Assembly: GCA_905211955.1 (NCBI GenBank) | Contig: CAJMCT010000004.1 | Location: 1-26,348, forward strand | From: an uncultured Eubacteriales bacterium | Lineage (GTDB): Bacteria; Bacillota; Clostridia; Christensenellales; Borkfalkiaceae | Direction of reading: 5' to 3' | DNA: 26,348 bases | Shown: piece after piece, positions 1 to 7,225 of the stretch | How the letters are laid out: the number at the start of each line of letters is the position of its first letter | Numbering within the stretch: position 1 is the stretch's first letter | Notes under the pieces: model-generated | Told to the model about the DNA's origin: nothing | The model's input: only the letters and a program-made list of their open reading frames with translations | Database searches by the model: none | Translations under genes and position numbers: made by a program

Positions 1-7
1 GAGCTTT

Positions 8-772
8 ATGCAAAAAAGGACGGTATTTTTATTACAGGACACCAAAGAGATGAACGAAGAACTTGCAGGGTTATTTTCGGAAACGGAAGAGTTTTCGGTT
101 GTAGGGGAGTGTTCGGACGGAGAAAAGGCGCTTGCTAAAATAGAAAAGTTAAGACCTGACTTTACCGTTATGGAACTCGTGCTAAAAGGGACTGACGGGC
201 TTTGGGTTATGGATAAAATTCGAGAGATGGGTCTAAATACAAGGGTTATAGTTTTAAGCGCGCTCGCAAGAGAAGAAATTATTTCTAAAACCATGAAGGC
301 GGGCGCAAAGTATTTTATGACTAAGCCGTTCAATTTTGCGATACTTAAAGAGCGCATGAAAGAAGTGCTTGACGAAGGTAGGGAGCAAAGTTATTTGGAG
401 CCATCGTTTGATAGGACAAGGCGCACGTCTTTAGACGAAAGGATAAGCAATATTTTTATCAACGTTGGAATACCGCCACACATAAAAGGCTATTCGTTTT
501 TAAGAGAAGGGGTTAAAATGGCGGTAGAAGACCCTGCTATTATCAACAATATTACTAAAAAACTTTACCCTATGATTGGCAAAAAGTATCAAACTACCGC
601 AAGTAAAGTAGAGCGTGCTATTCGCCACGCGATAGAAGTTGCTTGGAATAGGGGTAGAATTGAGAATATAAACAGTATATTAGGTGTGCGCGCGTACGTG
701 GGCGCGGAAAAGCCGACTAACGGAGAATTTATAGCATTAGTTGCCGATAAGATGCTTTTAGAAAAAGCGTAA
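8..772 (+). CDS. spo0A: Spo0A-type sporulation master regulator with altered phosphorylation site
   Basis: This is the response regulator that commits cells to sporulation by binding 0A boxes. Residues 1-122 form a receiver domain and about 148-254 form the Spo0A-specific DNA-binding domain; the effector half is strongly conserved, including the recognition-helix region TTASKVERAIRHA and the tail KPTNGEFIALVADK. The receiver is unusual. In the B. subtilis numbering, which fits without gaps here, Asp10 is Gln10, Asp11 is kept, and the phospho-accepting Asp56 is Glu56 (codon GAA at 173-175). Ser84 and Lys106-Pro107 are kept. Known receivers with Asp-to-Glu changes cannot be phosphorylated normally and sometimes act as if always on; whether that applies here is inference. 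The length of 254 aa is close to the family's roughly 265. Only 7 bases lie upstream in the window, so the ribosome site cannot be judged. A terminator follows directly. Confidence 0.93.
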   Translation: MQKRTVFLLQDTKEMNEELAGLFSETEEFSVVGECSDGEKALAKIEKLRPDFTVMELVLKGTDGLWVMDKIREMGLNTRVIVLSALAREEIISKTMKAGAKYFMTKPFNFAILKERMKEVLDEGREQSYLEPSFDRTRRTSLDERISNIFINVGIPPHIKGYSFLREGVKMAVEDPAIINNITKKLYPMIGKKYQTTASKVERAIRHAIEVAWNRGRIENINSILGVRAYVGAEKPTNGEFIALVADKMLLEKA

Positions 773-779
773 ACATTAA

Positions 780-804
780 AAAAAACGGGAAACCGTTCTT
801 TTTT
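780..804 (+). terminator. Rho-independent terminator after spo0A
   Basis: A short hairpin, AACGG (784-788) paired with CCGTT (793-797) around a GAAA loop, is preceded by an A-run and followed by C and six T. It lies 8 bases after the spo0A stop, so spo0A is probably the last gene of its transcript. Confidence 0.75.
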
Positions 805-880
805 CCTATGGAAAAGATAGTTTGTGCAAAAAAGGGGAGCAAAAAAACAAAAAAAATTTTAAAAACAACGATAAAAACAG

Positions 881-909
881 TTTACAAATCGTATACGTAT
901 GGATATAAT
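881..909 (+). promoter_or_regulatory. Sigma-A promoter for the zinc-knuckle/veg pair
   Basis: TTTACA (881-886) and TATAAT (904-909) are separated by exactly 17 bases, giving a start near 916 and a leader of about 70 nt before the ATG at 988. The stretch 805-960 otherwise holds only A-rich sequence with no gene visible. Confidence 0.75.
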
Positions 910-987
910 ATAGCACAGTTTAAGAAAGAGTGTGACAAACTTTTTTTATAAACAATATATATGATATTAAAACGGAGAAGAAAAACG

Positions 988-1491
988 ATGGCAAAATACG
1001 TGTTGTGTCCGAGATGTGAACTTAATTATATTAAGGAAGGGGAAGAATACTGTGACGTTTGCAAGGCGGAACTTAAAAAAGGTCCGCAACTCGTGTTTGC
1101 AGTAGACGAAGAAGAAGAGCAAGAAATGATGATTCTTTGTCCCGTTTGTCGTCAGCGCTATATCAAAGAAGGCGAACAAATGTGTTCTAAGTGTATGGAC
1201 GAAATGGATTATAAAAAAGACCAAGTAGACATAGACAAAGACGAAGAGTGGAAGAACTACCTTGACGAAGAAGAGGAAGAAGAGGAAGAAAGCGAAGAAA
1301 TGCTTTCCTTAAATAAACTTGCCGAAGAAGAAGGCTCGGAAATGTTCCTTGACGAAGAAGAGGAAGAAATCATCGAAGAAGAAAATAATGACGATGACGA
1401 CGACTTTGAAATTCCCGAAATCGACGAGCGCGACTTTGAAGACACCGACGAAGAAGAGGAAGACGAAGAAGACGAGGGAGAAGACTTTTAA
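988..1491 (+). CDS. Small protein with two zinc knuckles and a long acidic tail, function unknown
   Basis: I do not recognise a named family. The 167-aa protein has two copies of one module: C7-x2-C10-x11-C22-x2-C25 and C51-x2-C54-x11-C66-x2-C69, each containing YIKEGE, so it probably arose by duplication of a four-cysteine zinc knuckle. From about residue 80 to the end the chain is almost entirely Asp and Glu with a few hydrophobic residues, which should be disordered and DNA-mimic-like. The ATG at 988 is preferred over the ATG at 961 because CGGAGAAG (973-980) lies just before it and the knuckle begins immediately after. It has its own sigma-A promoter and is followed after 35 bases by veg without a terminator, so the two are probably cotranscribed. 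Acidic tails occur in RNA polymerase delta subunits and nucleic-acid-mimicking proteins; a transcription or nucleic-acid role is only a guess. Confidence 0.8.
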   Translation: MAKYVLCPRCELNYIKEGEEYCDVCKAELKKGPQLVFAVDEEEEQEMMILCPVCRQRYIKEGEQMCSKCMDEMDYKKDQVDIDKDEEWKNYLDEEEEEEEESEEMLSLNKLAEEEGSEMFLDEEEEEIIEEENNDDDDDFEIPEIDERDFEDTDEEEEDEEDEGEDF

Positions 1492-1526
1492 GGTATAAAA
1501 AACTTTTTATTGGCAAAAATTAGGGT

Positions 1527-1775
1527 ATGATTAAGAGCAAAGAAACCCTAAGCCAAGTAAAAGAAAATATTCTTAAAATGAAAGAAAAGCCCGTAGACGT
1601 CACTTTAGACCTTGGAAGAAACAAGATTGTAAGGTTTTCGGGCAAACTTTCCGGCGTGTATCACGCACTCTTTACCGTAGTGCCTTTCGACCAAAGTTTT
1701 AAGGGCAAAACGTCTTATTCGTATCAAGAATACATGTGCGGTAGAGTAAAACTTAACCTAAAAGAAAACGGATAA
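1527..1775 (+). CDS. veg: Veg family protein
   Basis: An 82-aa member of the Veg family, small proteins highly expressed in growing Firmicutes and in B. subtilis linked to biofilm matrix gene expression and spore outgrowth. The N-terminus (KETLSQVKENI) aligns with the B. subtilis start (AKTLSDIKRSL), and the middle shows the family features of a basic RNK segment, a FSG turn and SYSYQE. An in-frame stop at 1521-1523 rules out a longer protein. The ribosome site is odd: AGGG (1522-1525) lies only one base before the ATG, so initiation may be weak, coupled to the upstream gene, or use another signal. It appears to share a transcript with the zinc-knuckle gene and ends at a strong terminator. 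Placement of veg next to sipL and ispE fits what I remember of clostridial gene order. Confidence 0.88.
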   Translation: MIKSKETLSQVKENILKMKEKPVDVTLDLGRNKIVRFSGKLSGVYHALFTVVPFDQSFKGKTSYSYQEYMCGRVKLNLKENG

Positions 1776-1807
1776 ACCCTTGAAATTAAAAGCAAGGGTT
1801 TTATTTT
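1775..1807 (+). terminator. Rho-independent terminator after veg
   Basis: A perfect 8-bp stem, AACCCTTG (1775-1782) with CAAGGGTT (1793-1800), is followed by TTATTTTT. Its first base overlaps the veg stop codon. Confidence 0.88.
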
Positions 1808-1809
1808 TG

Positions 1810-1838
1810 TCATAAAAGTGCTTTTTCTAAAATACAAT
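1810..1838 (+). promoter_or_regulatory. Sigma-E-like (mother cell) promoter for sipL
   Basis: TCATAAA (1810-1816), a 14-base spacer and AATACAAT (1831-1838) fit the sigma-E pattern (KMATATT, 14-15 bases, CATACAHT) with one mismatch in the -10 and two in the -35. Mother-cell expression is what a SipL coat/cortex linker needs. AT-rich DNA can match by chance, so this is tentative. Confidence 0.5.
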
Positions 1839-1872
1839 ATACCGATAATTATTTTAGTTGTATGGAGGAAGT

Positions 1873-3375
1873 ATGGCAATTCAACCCGTTTATGAAAGTA
1901 TTCGCTTAAACCAAAAAGAAAAAATATCCCCGATAAAAATAAAACTTGACTGCAAAACGGAAATCCCTTCGGACACCACGGCAAAAGTTTTAGACGTTTC
2001 AGTGTTTACCGGTTATCCGCAAGTTAGTGTAAACGGTGGAAAAATGGAAATTTTCGGTAGAGCCATATTTAACGTTATCTACGTAAACGTAGACGGTGCG
2101 ACCGTAAAGACCGAGTGCTATCAAGAATATTCTTTTGAAACGGACGTTAAAGATAGTATTTGCGGTGTGACGGCGGATATCGAAGTTGAAAAAACCGATT
2201 TTGACCTTGCCGGAACAAAGTTATTGCTTTCAGCATACCTTTGTGCTCATCCCAAAGTATTTTGCGACAAAGAAATAGCATATTTAAGTTCGGGCGAAAA
2301 TGCAATCGTTGAACTTACCGAAAAAACGTATAGCAAAAGTTATGGCGTGCGCCAAGGCGTATTCCCAGTTGAAGAAGAGTTTGAGTTAGACTACGAGATA
2401 GCCGAAGTACTTTCTCAAAAAGCAAGCGCGGTAATCACTTCCGTTCAATGTGGTGTTGGTTGCGTTATTATAGATGGAGAAGCAACCGTTTCCGCTCTTC
2501 TCTTGCAAAACGTAGAAAAAAGCGATATAATAAAAGAAAGCAAAGTTTTGCCGTTTAGAGTAGAACTTGAATACGAAGAAGCAATGCCTGCTTTTCTAGC
2601 GGTTGCAAACTGCAATCAAAAATCGTTAAAGAGCGACGTTTCGGTAGACCCCGAAAAGGGGAATAGCGTGGTGGCGGTAAACCTTTCCTTATCTTTTGAA
2701 GCAGAAGTCTTTTCCGAAGAAAGTGTATCATTAGTAAAAGACGCGTTTAGTCTTACCGAGATAACCGAAACGGAAAACGGCGAGTGCGAATATTTCGTTC
2801 CATTAGAAGTAAGGTCTTGTAAGGCAAAGTTAATGGGTAGAGCAAATGCCGAAATTCCCGTGGATTGCACCATTACTGCAGTCGGTGGCGAAAAGGTAGA
2901 GATAACCGAGATTGTTCCCGAACCCGATGGCTTAAAAATTATAGGCGTGTTATCGGTAAAAGCCTATCTAAAAGATAGCGAAGGCAAGGTGGGAACACAG
3001 GTTTTAGAAGCGCCTTTCGAAGAGAAGTTAGAGTGCGTGGTTTGTGACGGCGGGGATATTTCCCTTAAAGTTATCGTTTACGACGGGCAAGCGAGAATTA
3101 TTACCCCAAGCGAAGTGGAAATCACCGCAGTGCTTTCCGCAAACGCGTATTTTAGTCAAAAACGTACGATAAAATACGTTAAAAACTTAAAGGCTATCCG
3201 CGAAAAGGAAGTTTGCACTTCGGCAATAAGCGTGTATATCCCAATGGAAGGGGAAGAACTTTGGTCGCTATCAAAAAGACTTAACGTTTCCCCCGAAACT
3301 CTAATTCAAACAAATAAAGACCTAAACTTTCCGCTAACCGGAAAAGAAAGGATAGTAATTTATAGACAAAAGTGA
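1873..3375 (+). CDS. sipL: SipL-like spore morphogenesis protein (SPOCS domains plus LysM)
   Basis: This 500-aa protein has the architecture of C. difficile SipL: tandem SPOCS (DUF3794) beta-rich domains over about residues 15-440 and a C-terminal LysM domain at about 452-500 (YIPMEGEELWSLSKRLNVSP). In C. difficile SipL binds SpoIVA and is needed to attach the coat and build the cortex around the forespore; that role is inferred by family. There is no signal peptide, which fits a mother-cell cytoplasmic protein. The SPOCS repeats show recurring elements of the types 'CDxxxSLKVIVY' and 'EITAVLSANAYF'. The ATG at 1873 is chosen over the TTG at 1858 because GGAGG (1864-1868) lies just upstream of it. 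ispE follows 15 bases after the stop, so both are likely one transcript. Confidence 0.87.
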   Translation: MAIQPVYESIRLNQKEKISPIKIKLDCKTEIPSDTTAKVLDVSVFTGYPQVSVNGGKMEIFGRAIFNVIYVNVDGATVKTECYQEYSFETDVKDSICGVTADIEVEKTDFDLAGTKLLLSAYLCAHPKVFCDKEIAYLSSGENAIVELTEKTYSKSYGVRQGVFPVEEEFELDYEIAEVLSQKASAVITSVQCGVGCVIIDGEATVSALLLQNVEKSDIIKESKVLPFRVELEYEEAMPAFLAVANCNQKSLKSDVSVDPEKGNSVVAVNLSLSFEAEVFSEESVSLVKDAFSLTEITETENGECEYFVPLEVRSCKAKLMGRANAEIPVDCTITAVGGEKVEITEIVPEPDGLKIIGVLSVKAYLKDSEGKVGTQVLEAPFEEKLECVVCDGGDISLKVIVYDGQARIITPSEVEITAVLSANAYFSQKRTIKYVKNLKAIREKEVCTSAISVYIPMEGEELWSLSKRLNVSPETLIQTNKDLNFPLTGKERIVIYRQK

Positions 3376-3390
3376 GAATAAATTTTGCTT

Positions 3391-4242
3391 ATGAAAAAAG
3401 TAAAAGTCAAAGTACCCGCAAAAACCAATTTAACCCTTGACGTTTTAGGCATAGACGATAAAGGATACCATATGCTATCTTCACTAGTTTCGTCAATAGA
3501 CCTTTACGATACGGTTATTTTAAAAAAGCGAAAAGATAATAAAATCACTCTAAAAGAAAAAGGCTTAAAGAGTGGTTGCGAGATAGAAAAAAATAACGCG
3601 TTTAAGACGGCTAAACTCTATGCCGAAAAGTATTCTTCTTGCGGTATAGATATAACCCTTAAAAAGCGCATACCTGTAGGCGGTGGGCTTGGCGGATCTT
3701 CGGCAGACATTAGCGGTGTGCTTAAAGGTCTAAACGTGCTAAATAAAAAAGATAACGATCTTTTGCCCTTAGCAAGCGCTTTGGGTAGCGACGTTTCTTT
3801 TATGCTAAACGGTGGGCTTGCGGTTATTGAAGGAAAAGGCGATACCGTTAAACCTATTAAAAAACTATTAAACCTTTATATGATAATCTTAACCGAAAAA
3901 GAAAGTGTTTCGGCAAAGGAAAGTTATAAACAGTTTGATTTAGATTCTAAAACTTATGAAGATTGTACCGAAAAAGCGCTAAACAAATTATATAGCGATG
4001 ATTTAGACGGATTTTTAAGTCTTATTAAAAACGACTTAGAGCCTGCTTCTAAAAAAATACTTAATAAGATTGATAAAAACGTTAAAATTCTCTATGACAT
4101 AGGCGCAAAAAAAGCGTTAATGACGGGAAGTGGCTCAGCGGTTTTCGGTGTTTTTGAACGCAAGAAAATAAGAGATGCCGCATTTAAGAATTTGCCAAAA
4201 CATATAAGAAAATCGGCAATCAAAGTTCAAACGATTAATTAA
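3391..4242 (+). CDS. ispE: 4-diphosphocytidyl-2-C-methyl-D-erythritol kinase
   Basis: A 283-aa GHMP kinase that phosphorylates CDP-methylerythritol at the 2-hydroxyl using ATP in the non-mevalonate isoprenoid pathway. The three GHMP motifs are visible: the N-terminal PAKTNLTLDVLG with DKGYHML, the ATP-binding PVGGGLGGSSAD, and the C-terminal MTGSGSAVFGVF. The catalytic Lys (in PAKTNL) and Asp (in GSDVSF) are kept. The length is typical. The start is uncertain: ATG at 3391 (MKKVKVK) or TTG two codons earlier at 3385, and neither has a strong ribosome site, suggesting translational coupling to sipL. A strong terminator follows, separating it from spoIIR. Gene order sipL-ispE-spoIIR resembles that remembered from C. 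difficile. Confidence 0.95.
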   Translation: MKKVKVKVPAKTNLTLDVLGIDDKGYHMLSSLVSSIDLYDTVILKKRKDNKITLKEKGLKSGCEIEKNNAFKTAKLYAEKYSSCGIDITLKKRIPVGGGLGGSSADISGVLKGLNVLNKKDNDLLPLASALGSDVSFMLNGGLAVIEGKGDTVKPIKKLLNLYMIILTEKESVSAKESYKQFDLDSKTYEDCTEKALNKLYSDDLDGFLSLIKNDLEPASKKILNKIDKNVKILYDIGAKKALMTGSGSAVFGVFERKKIRDAAFKNLPKHIRKSAIKVQTIN

Positions 4243-4263
4243 GATAATATAAAAACAAAAAAG

Positions 4264-4297
4264 TCGACGTGCAAAAAATCACGTCGATTATTTTTTT
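4264..4297 (+). terminator. Rho-independent terminator after ispE
   Basis: A perfect 8-bp stem, TCGACGTG (4264-4271) with CACGTCGA (4280-4287), is followed by TTATTTTTTT. Confidence 0.9.
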
Positions 4298-4313
4298 AAA
4301 TTAAAAAATTAAA

Positions 4314-4343
4314 GTATAAAAATCACAGTATATGGCAATAAAC
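4314..4343 (+). promoter_or_regulatory. Sigma-F/G-like (forespore) promoter for spoIIR-sleB-ypeB
   Basis: GTATA (4314-4318), a 15-base spacer and GGCAATAAAC (4334-4343) match the forespore consensus (GYATA, 15 bases, GGNNANAHTR) at all but the T and final position of the -10. spoIIR is a classic sigma-F target and sleB/ypeB are sigma-G targets, so one forespore promoter would suit all three genes. The predicted start near 4350 also excludes the ATG at 4332 as the spoIIR start. Confidence 0.55.
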
Positions 4344-4382
4344 AAAATACTTTTATTAATCAAGAACTTAGGGGTAATAAAT

Positions 4383-4910
4383 ATGAAAAATGCGTGCATA
4401 ACAATTTTGGTTTTCGCCATAATAGTAATAGTATCCGCGGGTGTAATCTCAGCCGAAAAAAAGGTCGACACTGAATATTTAAGGATACATATCCGTGCGG
4501 AATCTAACAGCGAAGAAGACCAAGCGGTAAAATACCTTATTAAAGATAGAGTGGTAAACTACCTAGCGCCGTTTATTTCAGAGTGTGACAGCAAAGAAAA
4601 AGCCGAAAAAATGCTTAAAGAAAACCTAAGCGGTGTTTGTGCCGTTGCGGACAAAGTTTTAGTTGAAAACGGCTTTTCATACACTAGCAAGGCGAGTGTT
4701 AAAAGGGAAGAGTTCCCTACAAGAACTTACGGAGAGTATACCTTGGAAAACGGGTTTTACGATGCGTTAATAATAGAACTCGGCAGTGCTAAGGGGGATA
4801 ATTGGTGGTGCGTGGTTTATCCGCCACTTTGTTTTACCGAAGGCAATTACGGATATATCTACAAAAGTAAAATTTACGAGATTATAAAGGGCTTTTTTAA
4901 CGAGTCTTAA
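4383..4910 (+). CDS. spoIIR: Stage II sporulation protein R
   Basis: SpoIIR is made in the forespore and exported to the intermembrane space, where it triggers SpoIIGA to process pro-sigma-E in the mother cell. The 175-aa protein has an N-terminal hydrophobic signal or anchor segment (about residues 4-23) and family hallmarks: LRIHIRAESNSEEDQAVK, the YLAP block, FPTRTYGEYTLENGFYDAL and DNWWCVVYPPLCF. The ATG at 4383 is preferred over the in-frame ATG at 4332 because AGGGG (4370-4374) is 8 bases upstream, the signal peptide then begins at once, and a forespore promoter overlaps the longer start. The stop is 10 bases before sleB, so spoIIR, sleB and ypeB form one operon. Confidence 0.94.
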   Translation: MKNACITILVFAIIVIVSAGVISAEKKVDTEYLRIHIRAESNSEEDQAVKYLIKDRVVNYLAPFISECDSKEKAEKMLKENLSGVCAVADKVLVENGFSYTSKASVKREEFPTRTYGEYTLENGFYDALIIELGSAKGDNWWCVVYPPLCFTEGNYGYIYKSKIYEIIKGFFNES

Positions 4911-4920
4911 AGGAGAAAAA

Positions 4921-5610
4921 ATGAAAAAAAGAATAAGAATTGTTGCGCTTATGCTAATGGTTTTAGCGGTTGGCGCATGCTTTTCAACAATTACCGCTCC
5001 AGAGCGCGTAGAAACGGTTTACGCGGCGGTATTAAAGCAAGGGAACACAGGGTCTAACGTTAAGACTATGCAAAGGAAACTTAAAAACTGGGGGTATTAC
5101 TCTGGAAGTATAGACGGGATTTTTGGCAAACAAACCAAGTCCGCGGTAATCTACTTTCAAAAACGAAACGGACTTGTTGCCGACGGTATAGTAGGTCCTA
5201 AAACTCTTTCCGCACTCGGTATGACAATATCGGGGGCGACTAATTCGTCCTCGTATTCCGATGCGGACGTAAACTTATTAGCAAGGCTTATCTACGGCGA
5301 AGCGCGTGGAGAATCTTACGTTGGACAAGTTGCGGTAGGGGCAGTCGTTATGAATAGAATTAAAAGTTCGTCTTTTCCAAACACCATGAGCGGTGTAATA
5401 TACCAAAAATACGCATTTACGGCGGTTGAGGACGGTCAAATAAATTTAACGCCAAACGCCACGGCAAGAAAGGCGGCGCAAGACGCTATGAATGGTTGGG
5501 ACCCGTCGTATGGTGCAATTTACTACTATAACCCTGCAACCGCTACGAGTTCGTGGATATTTTCAAGAAAGACTACCGTGACGATAGGAAATCACGTGTT
5601 TGCGGTATAA
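4921..5610 (+). CDS. sleB: Spore cortex-lytic enzyme SleB
   Basis: SleB is a lytic transglycosylase stored in the spore and used at germination to degrade muramic-lactam cortex peptidoglycan. The 229-aa protein has a signal peptide (about 1-36, hydrophobic LMLMVLAVGACFSTITA), a peptidoglycan-binding domain (about 40-100, with SNVKTMQRKLKNWGYY and KSAVIYFQK) and the SleB hydrolase domain (about 118-229). The catalytic Glu lies in IYGEARGE, and QVAVGAVVMNR, FTAVEDGQINL and AIYYYNPATA are family hallmarks. A good ribosome site, AAAGGAG, sits before the ATG. It is cotranscribed with spoIIR upstream and ypeB downstream; in Bacillus sleB-ypeB is also a pair, and YpeB is needed for SleB to accumulate in spores. 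Confidence 0.96.
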   Translation: MKKRIRIVALMLMVLAVGACFSTITAPERVETVYAAVLKQGNTGSNVKTMQRKLKNWGYYSGSIDGIFGKQTKSAVIYFQKRNGLVADGIVGPKTLSALGMTISGATNSSSYSDADVNLLARLIYGEARGESYVGQVAVGAVVMNRIKSSSFPNTMSGVIYQKYAFTAVEDGQINLTPNATARKAAQDAMNGWDPSYGAIYYYNPATATSSWIFSRKTTVTIGNHVFAV

Positions 5611-5622
5611 AGGGGGGAGAAA

Positions 5623-7176
5623 ATGGAAGAAAAGAAAAATAACGCGGTTGAAAAAGTGGAAAAGATTATGGGCGAAACTTCTAGCGAACAAAAGGCTTTG
5701 CTTCGTGAAGACAAAGAGCGAGAGATTGCTGAAAAAAGAATAGAACTCGCCAAGAAAAAAATCGAGCATAAAAACCGCAAGGAAGAATTAAAACTTTATA
5801 AAAAACGTCAAAAAGAACAAAGGAAAAAAGAAAAGCAAGAAAAAAAGGGAGACAATAAAAACGGCGGTTGGTTGGCGGCGGTAATTACTTTATCGGTTGC
5901 AACTTTAGTTTTGGCATCGTCGCTTACCTTTACTCTTTTAATGCCCACCGAAAGCGACACCGCGTTAGAGTCTACCTATCAAAAATCTTTTTACGACACG
6001 GTAGACCAAGTTGACAATATAGACCTTAACCTTTCTAAAATTTTAGCAAGCAAAGACGAGCGCGCAATTCAAGGTTATCTTTTAGACGTCGCGGTAAACA
6101 GTGAACTTTGCGAAAACGACTTGCAACAACTACCCTTAGAAGACCAAAACAAGTTTTATACAACTAAACTTGTAAACCAAATAGGCGACTTTGCAAAGCA
6201 AATGAACAAAAAACTTTTAAGCGGTAAATCTTTAAGCGAAGAAGACCTTTCAATTTTTGTAAGTTTATATGAAGCAAACAAGTCTTTTAAGGACGCATTA
6301 TCTCAAATGACCGAAGAAATGGGCAACGACTTTTCGTTTTCTTCACTTGCGGACGGCAACGACGGAAACGTGGTAATTAGTGGACTTAACGAACTTCAAA
6401 ACATGTCGGCAAGTTATCCCGAACTTATATACGATGGGCCTTTTTCGGACGGCATAAACCAAAGGGAAATTAAAGGATTATCGGGGCAAGAGATTAGCGA
6501 AACGGACGCCGAAATAAGATTTAGCGAGGTGTTTGGTGGCTACGGTATAGAAGACGTTATGGCAAAAGGGCTTACCGACACGCAAATCAAGTGTATTAAC
6601 GTGACGGCGACCTGTGATGGTGACGAAATGTTTGCACAATTTTCTAAGCAAGGCGGACATTTAATAATGTTCGATATGAGCGGAAGTTGTAATTCGGTAA
6701 ATATAGAAAGTGCTAAGGCGCAAGAAAAGGCAAGCGAGTTTTTAGAAAGTGTGGGAATTGGGCAAATGAAAGCCGTTTGGACGAACCTTTCTAACAACGT
6801 CTACACCTTTAACTTTGCTTTTGAAAAGGACGGAGTAATCGTTTATCCCGACCTAGTTAAAATCAGAGTTTGTGCCGAAACGGGTATGGTAATAGGGTAC
6901 GAAGCATCGTCATACTACACCAACCACACTGAGAGAGAAATGGGTGCACCCGCTCTTTCGAAAAGTCAAGCAGAAGATAAGGTTTCGTCTAATATAGAGA
7001 TTGAAACGTGTAGGCTTGCGCTCGTTCCCGTTGGTACTAAAACAGAAACCCTTTGCTACGAGTTTAGCGGAAATTACGACGAGAGTCTTTACTACGTTTA
7101 TATAGATGCTATAAACGGAAATCAAGTGGAAATGTTTAAGGTGATAGAAAGCACCGAAGGAACACTTTTAATGTAA
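5623..7176 (+). CDS. ypeB: Germination protein YpeB with a long charged N-terminal extension
   Basis: YpeB is the spore membrane protein that stabilises and localises SleB. The 517-aa protein has a single membrane segment (about 83-106), a conserved extracellular helical region (about 115-260), and PepSY/YPEB-type domains in the C-terminal half (about 320-510, including the block EKASEFLESVGIGQMKAVW and the segment FEKDGVIVYPDLVKIRV). Before the membrane segment are about 80 residues dominated by Lys and Glu, predicted as a highly charged cytoplasmic coiled coil; Bacillus YpeB (about 450 aa) lacks this, which explains the extra length. The ribosome site AAGGGGGGAG precedes the ATG, so the extension is translated. 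It ends the spoIIR operon at a strong two-way terminator. Confidence 0.93.
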   Translation: MEEKKNNAVEKVEKIMGETSSEQKALLREDKEREIAEKRIELAKKKIEHKNRKEELKLYKKRQKEQRKKEKQEKKGDNKNGGWLAAVITLSVATLVLASSLTFTLLMPTESDTALESTYQKSFYDTVDQVDNIDLNLSKILASKDERAIQGYLLDVAVNSELCENDLQQLPLEDQNKFYTTKLVNQIGDFAKQMNKKLLSGKSLSEEDLSIFVSLYEANKSFKDALSQMTEEMGNDFSFSSLADGNDGNVVISGLNELQNMSASYPELIYDGPFSDGINQREIKGLSGQEISETDAEIRFSEVFGGYGIEDVMAKGLTDTQIKCINVTATCDGDEMFAQFSKQGGHLIMFDMSGSCNSVNIESAKAQEKASEFLESVGIGQMKAVWTNLSNNVYTFNFAFEKDGVIVYPDLVKIRVCAETGMVIGYEASSYYTNHTEREMGAPALSKSQAEDKVSSNIEIETCRLALVPVGTKTETLCYEFSGNYDESLYYVYIDAINGNQVEMFKVIESTEGTLLM

Positions 7177-7182
7177 AAAACA

Positions 7183-7225
7183 AAGCGCTACTTAGGGGAT
7201 AACCCCAAGTAGCGCTTAATATTTT
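7183..7225. terminator. Bidirectional terminator between ypeB and the opposing unknown gene
   Basis: A long hairpin has AAGCGCTACTT (7183-7193) and GGGG (7195-7198) paired with CCCC (7203-7206) and AAGTAGCGCTT (7207-7217), with one bulged A. A T-run follows on the plus strand, and the A-run upstream (7175-7180) gives a T-run on the minus strand, so it can end both convergent genes. Confidence 0.9.

Noticed and set aside
1257..1445. Poly-serine reading frame on the minus strand
   Set aside because: It is only the complement of the Glu/Asp codons of the acidic tail; no ribosome site.
4332..4382. Longer SpoIIR N-terminus from the ATG at 4332
   Set aside because: It has no ribosome site, overlaps the forespore -10 element and would place 17 residues before the signal peptide.
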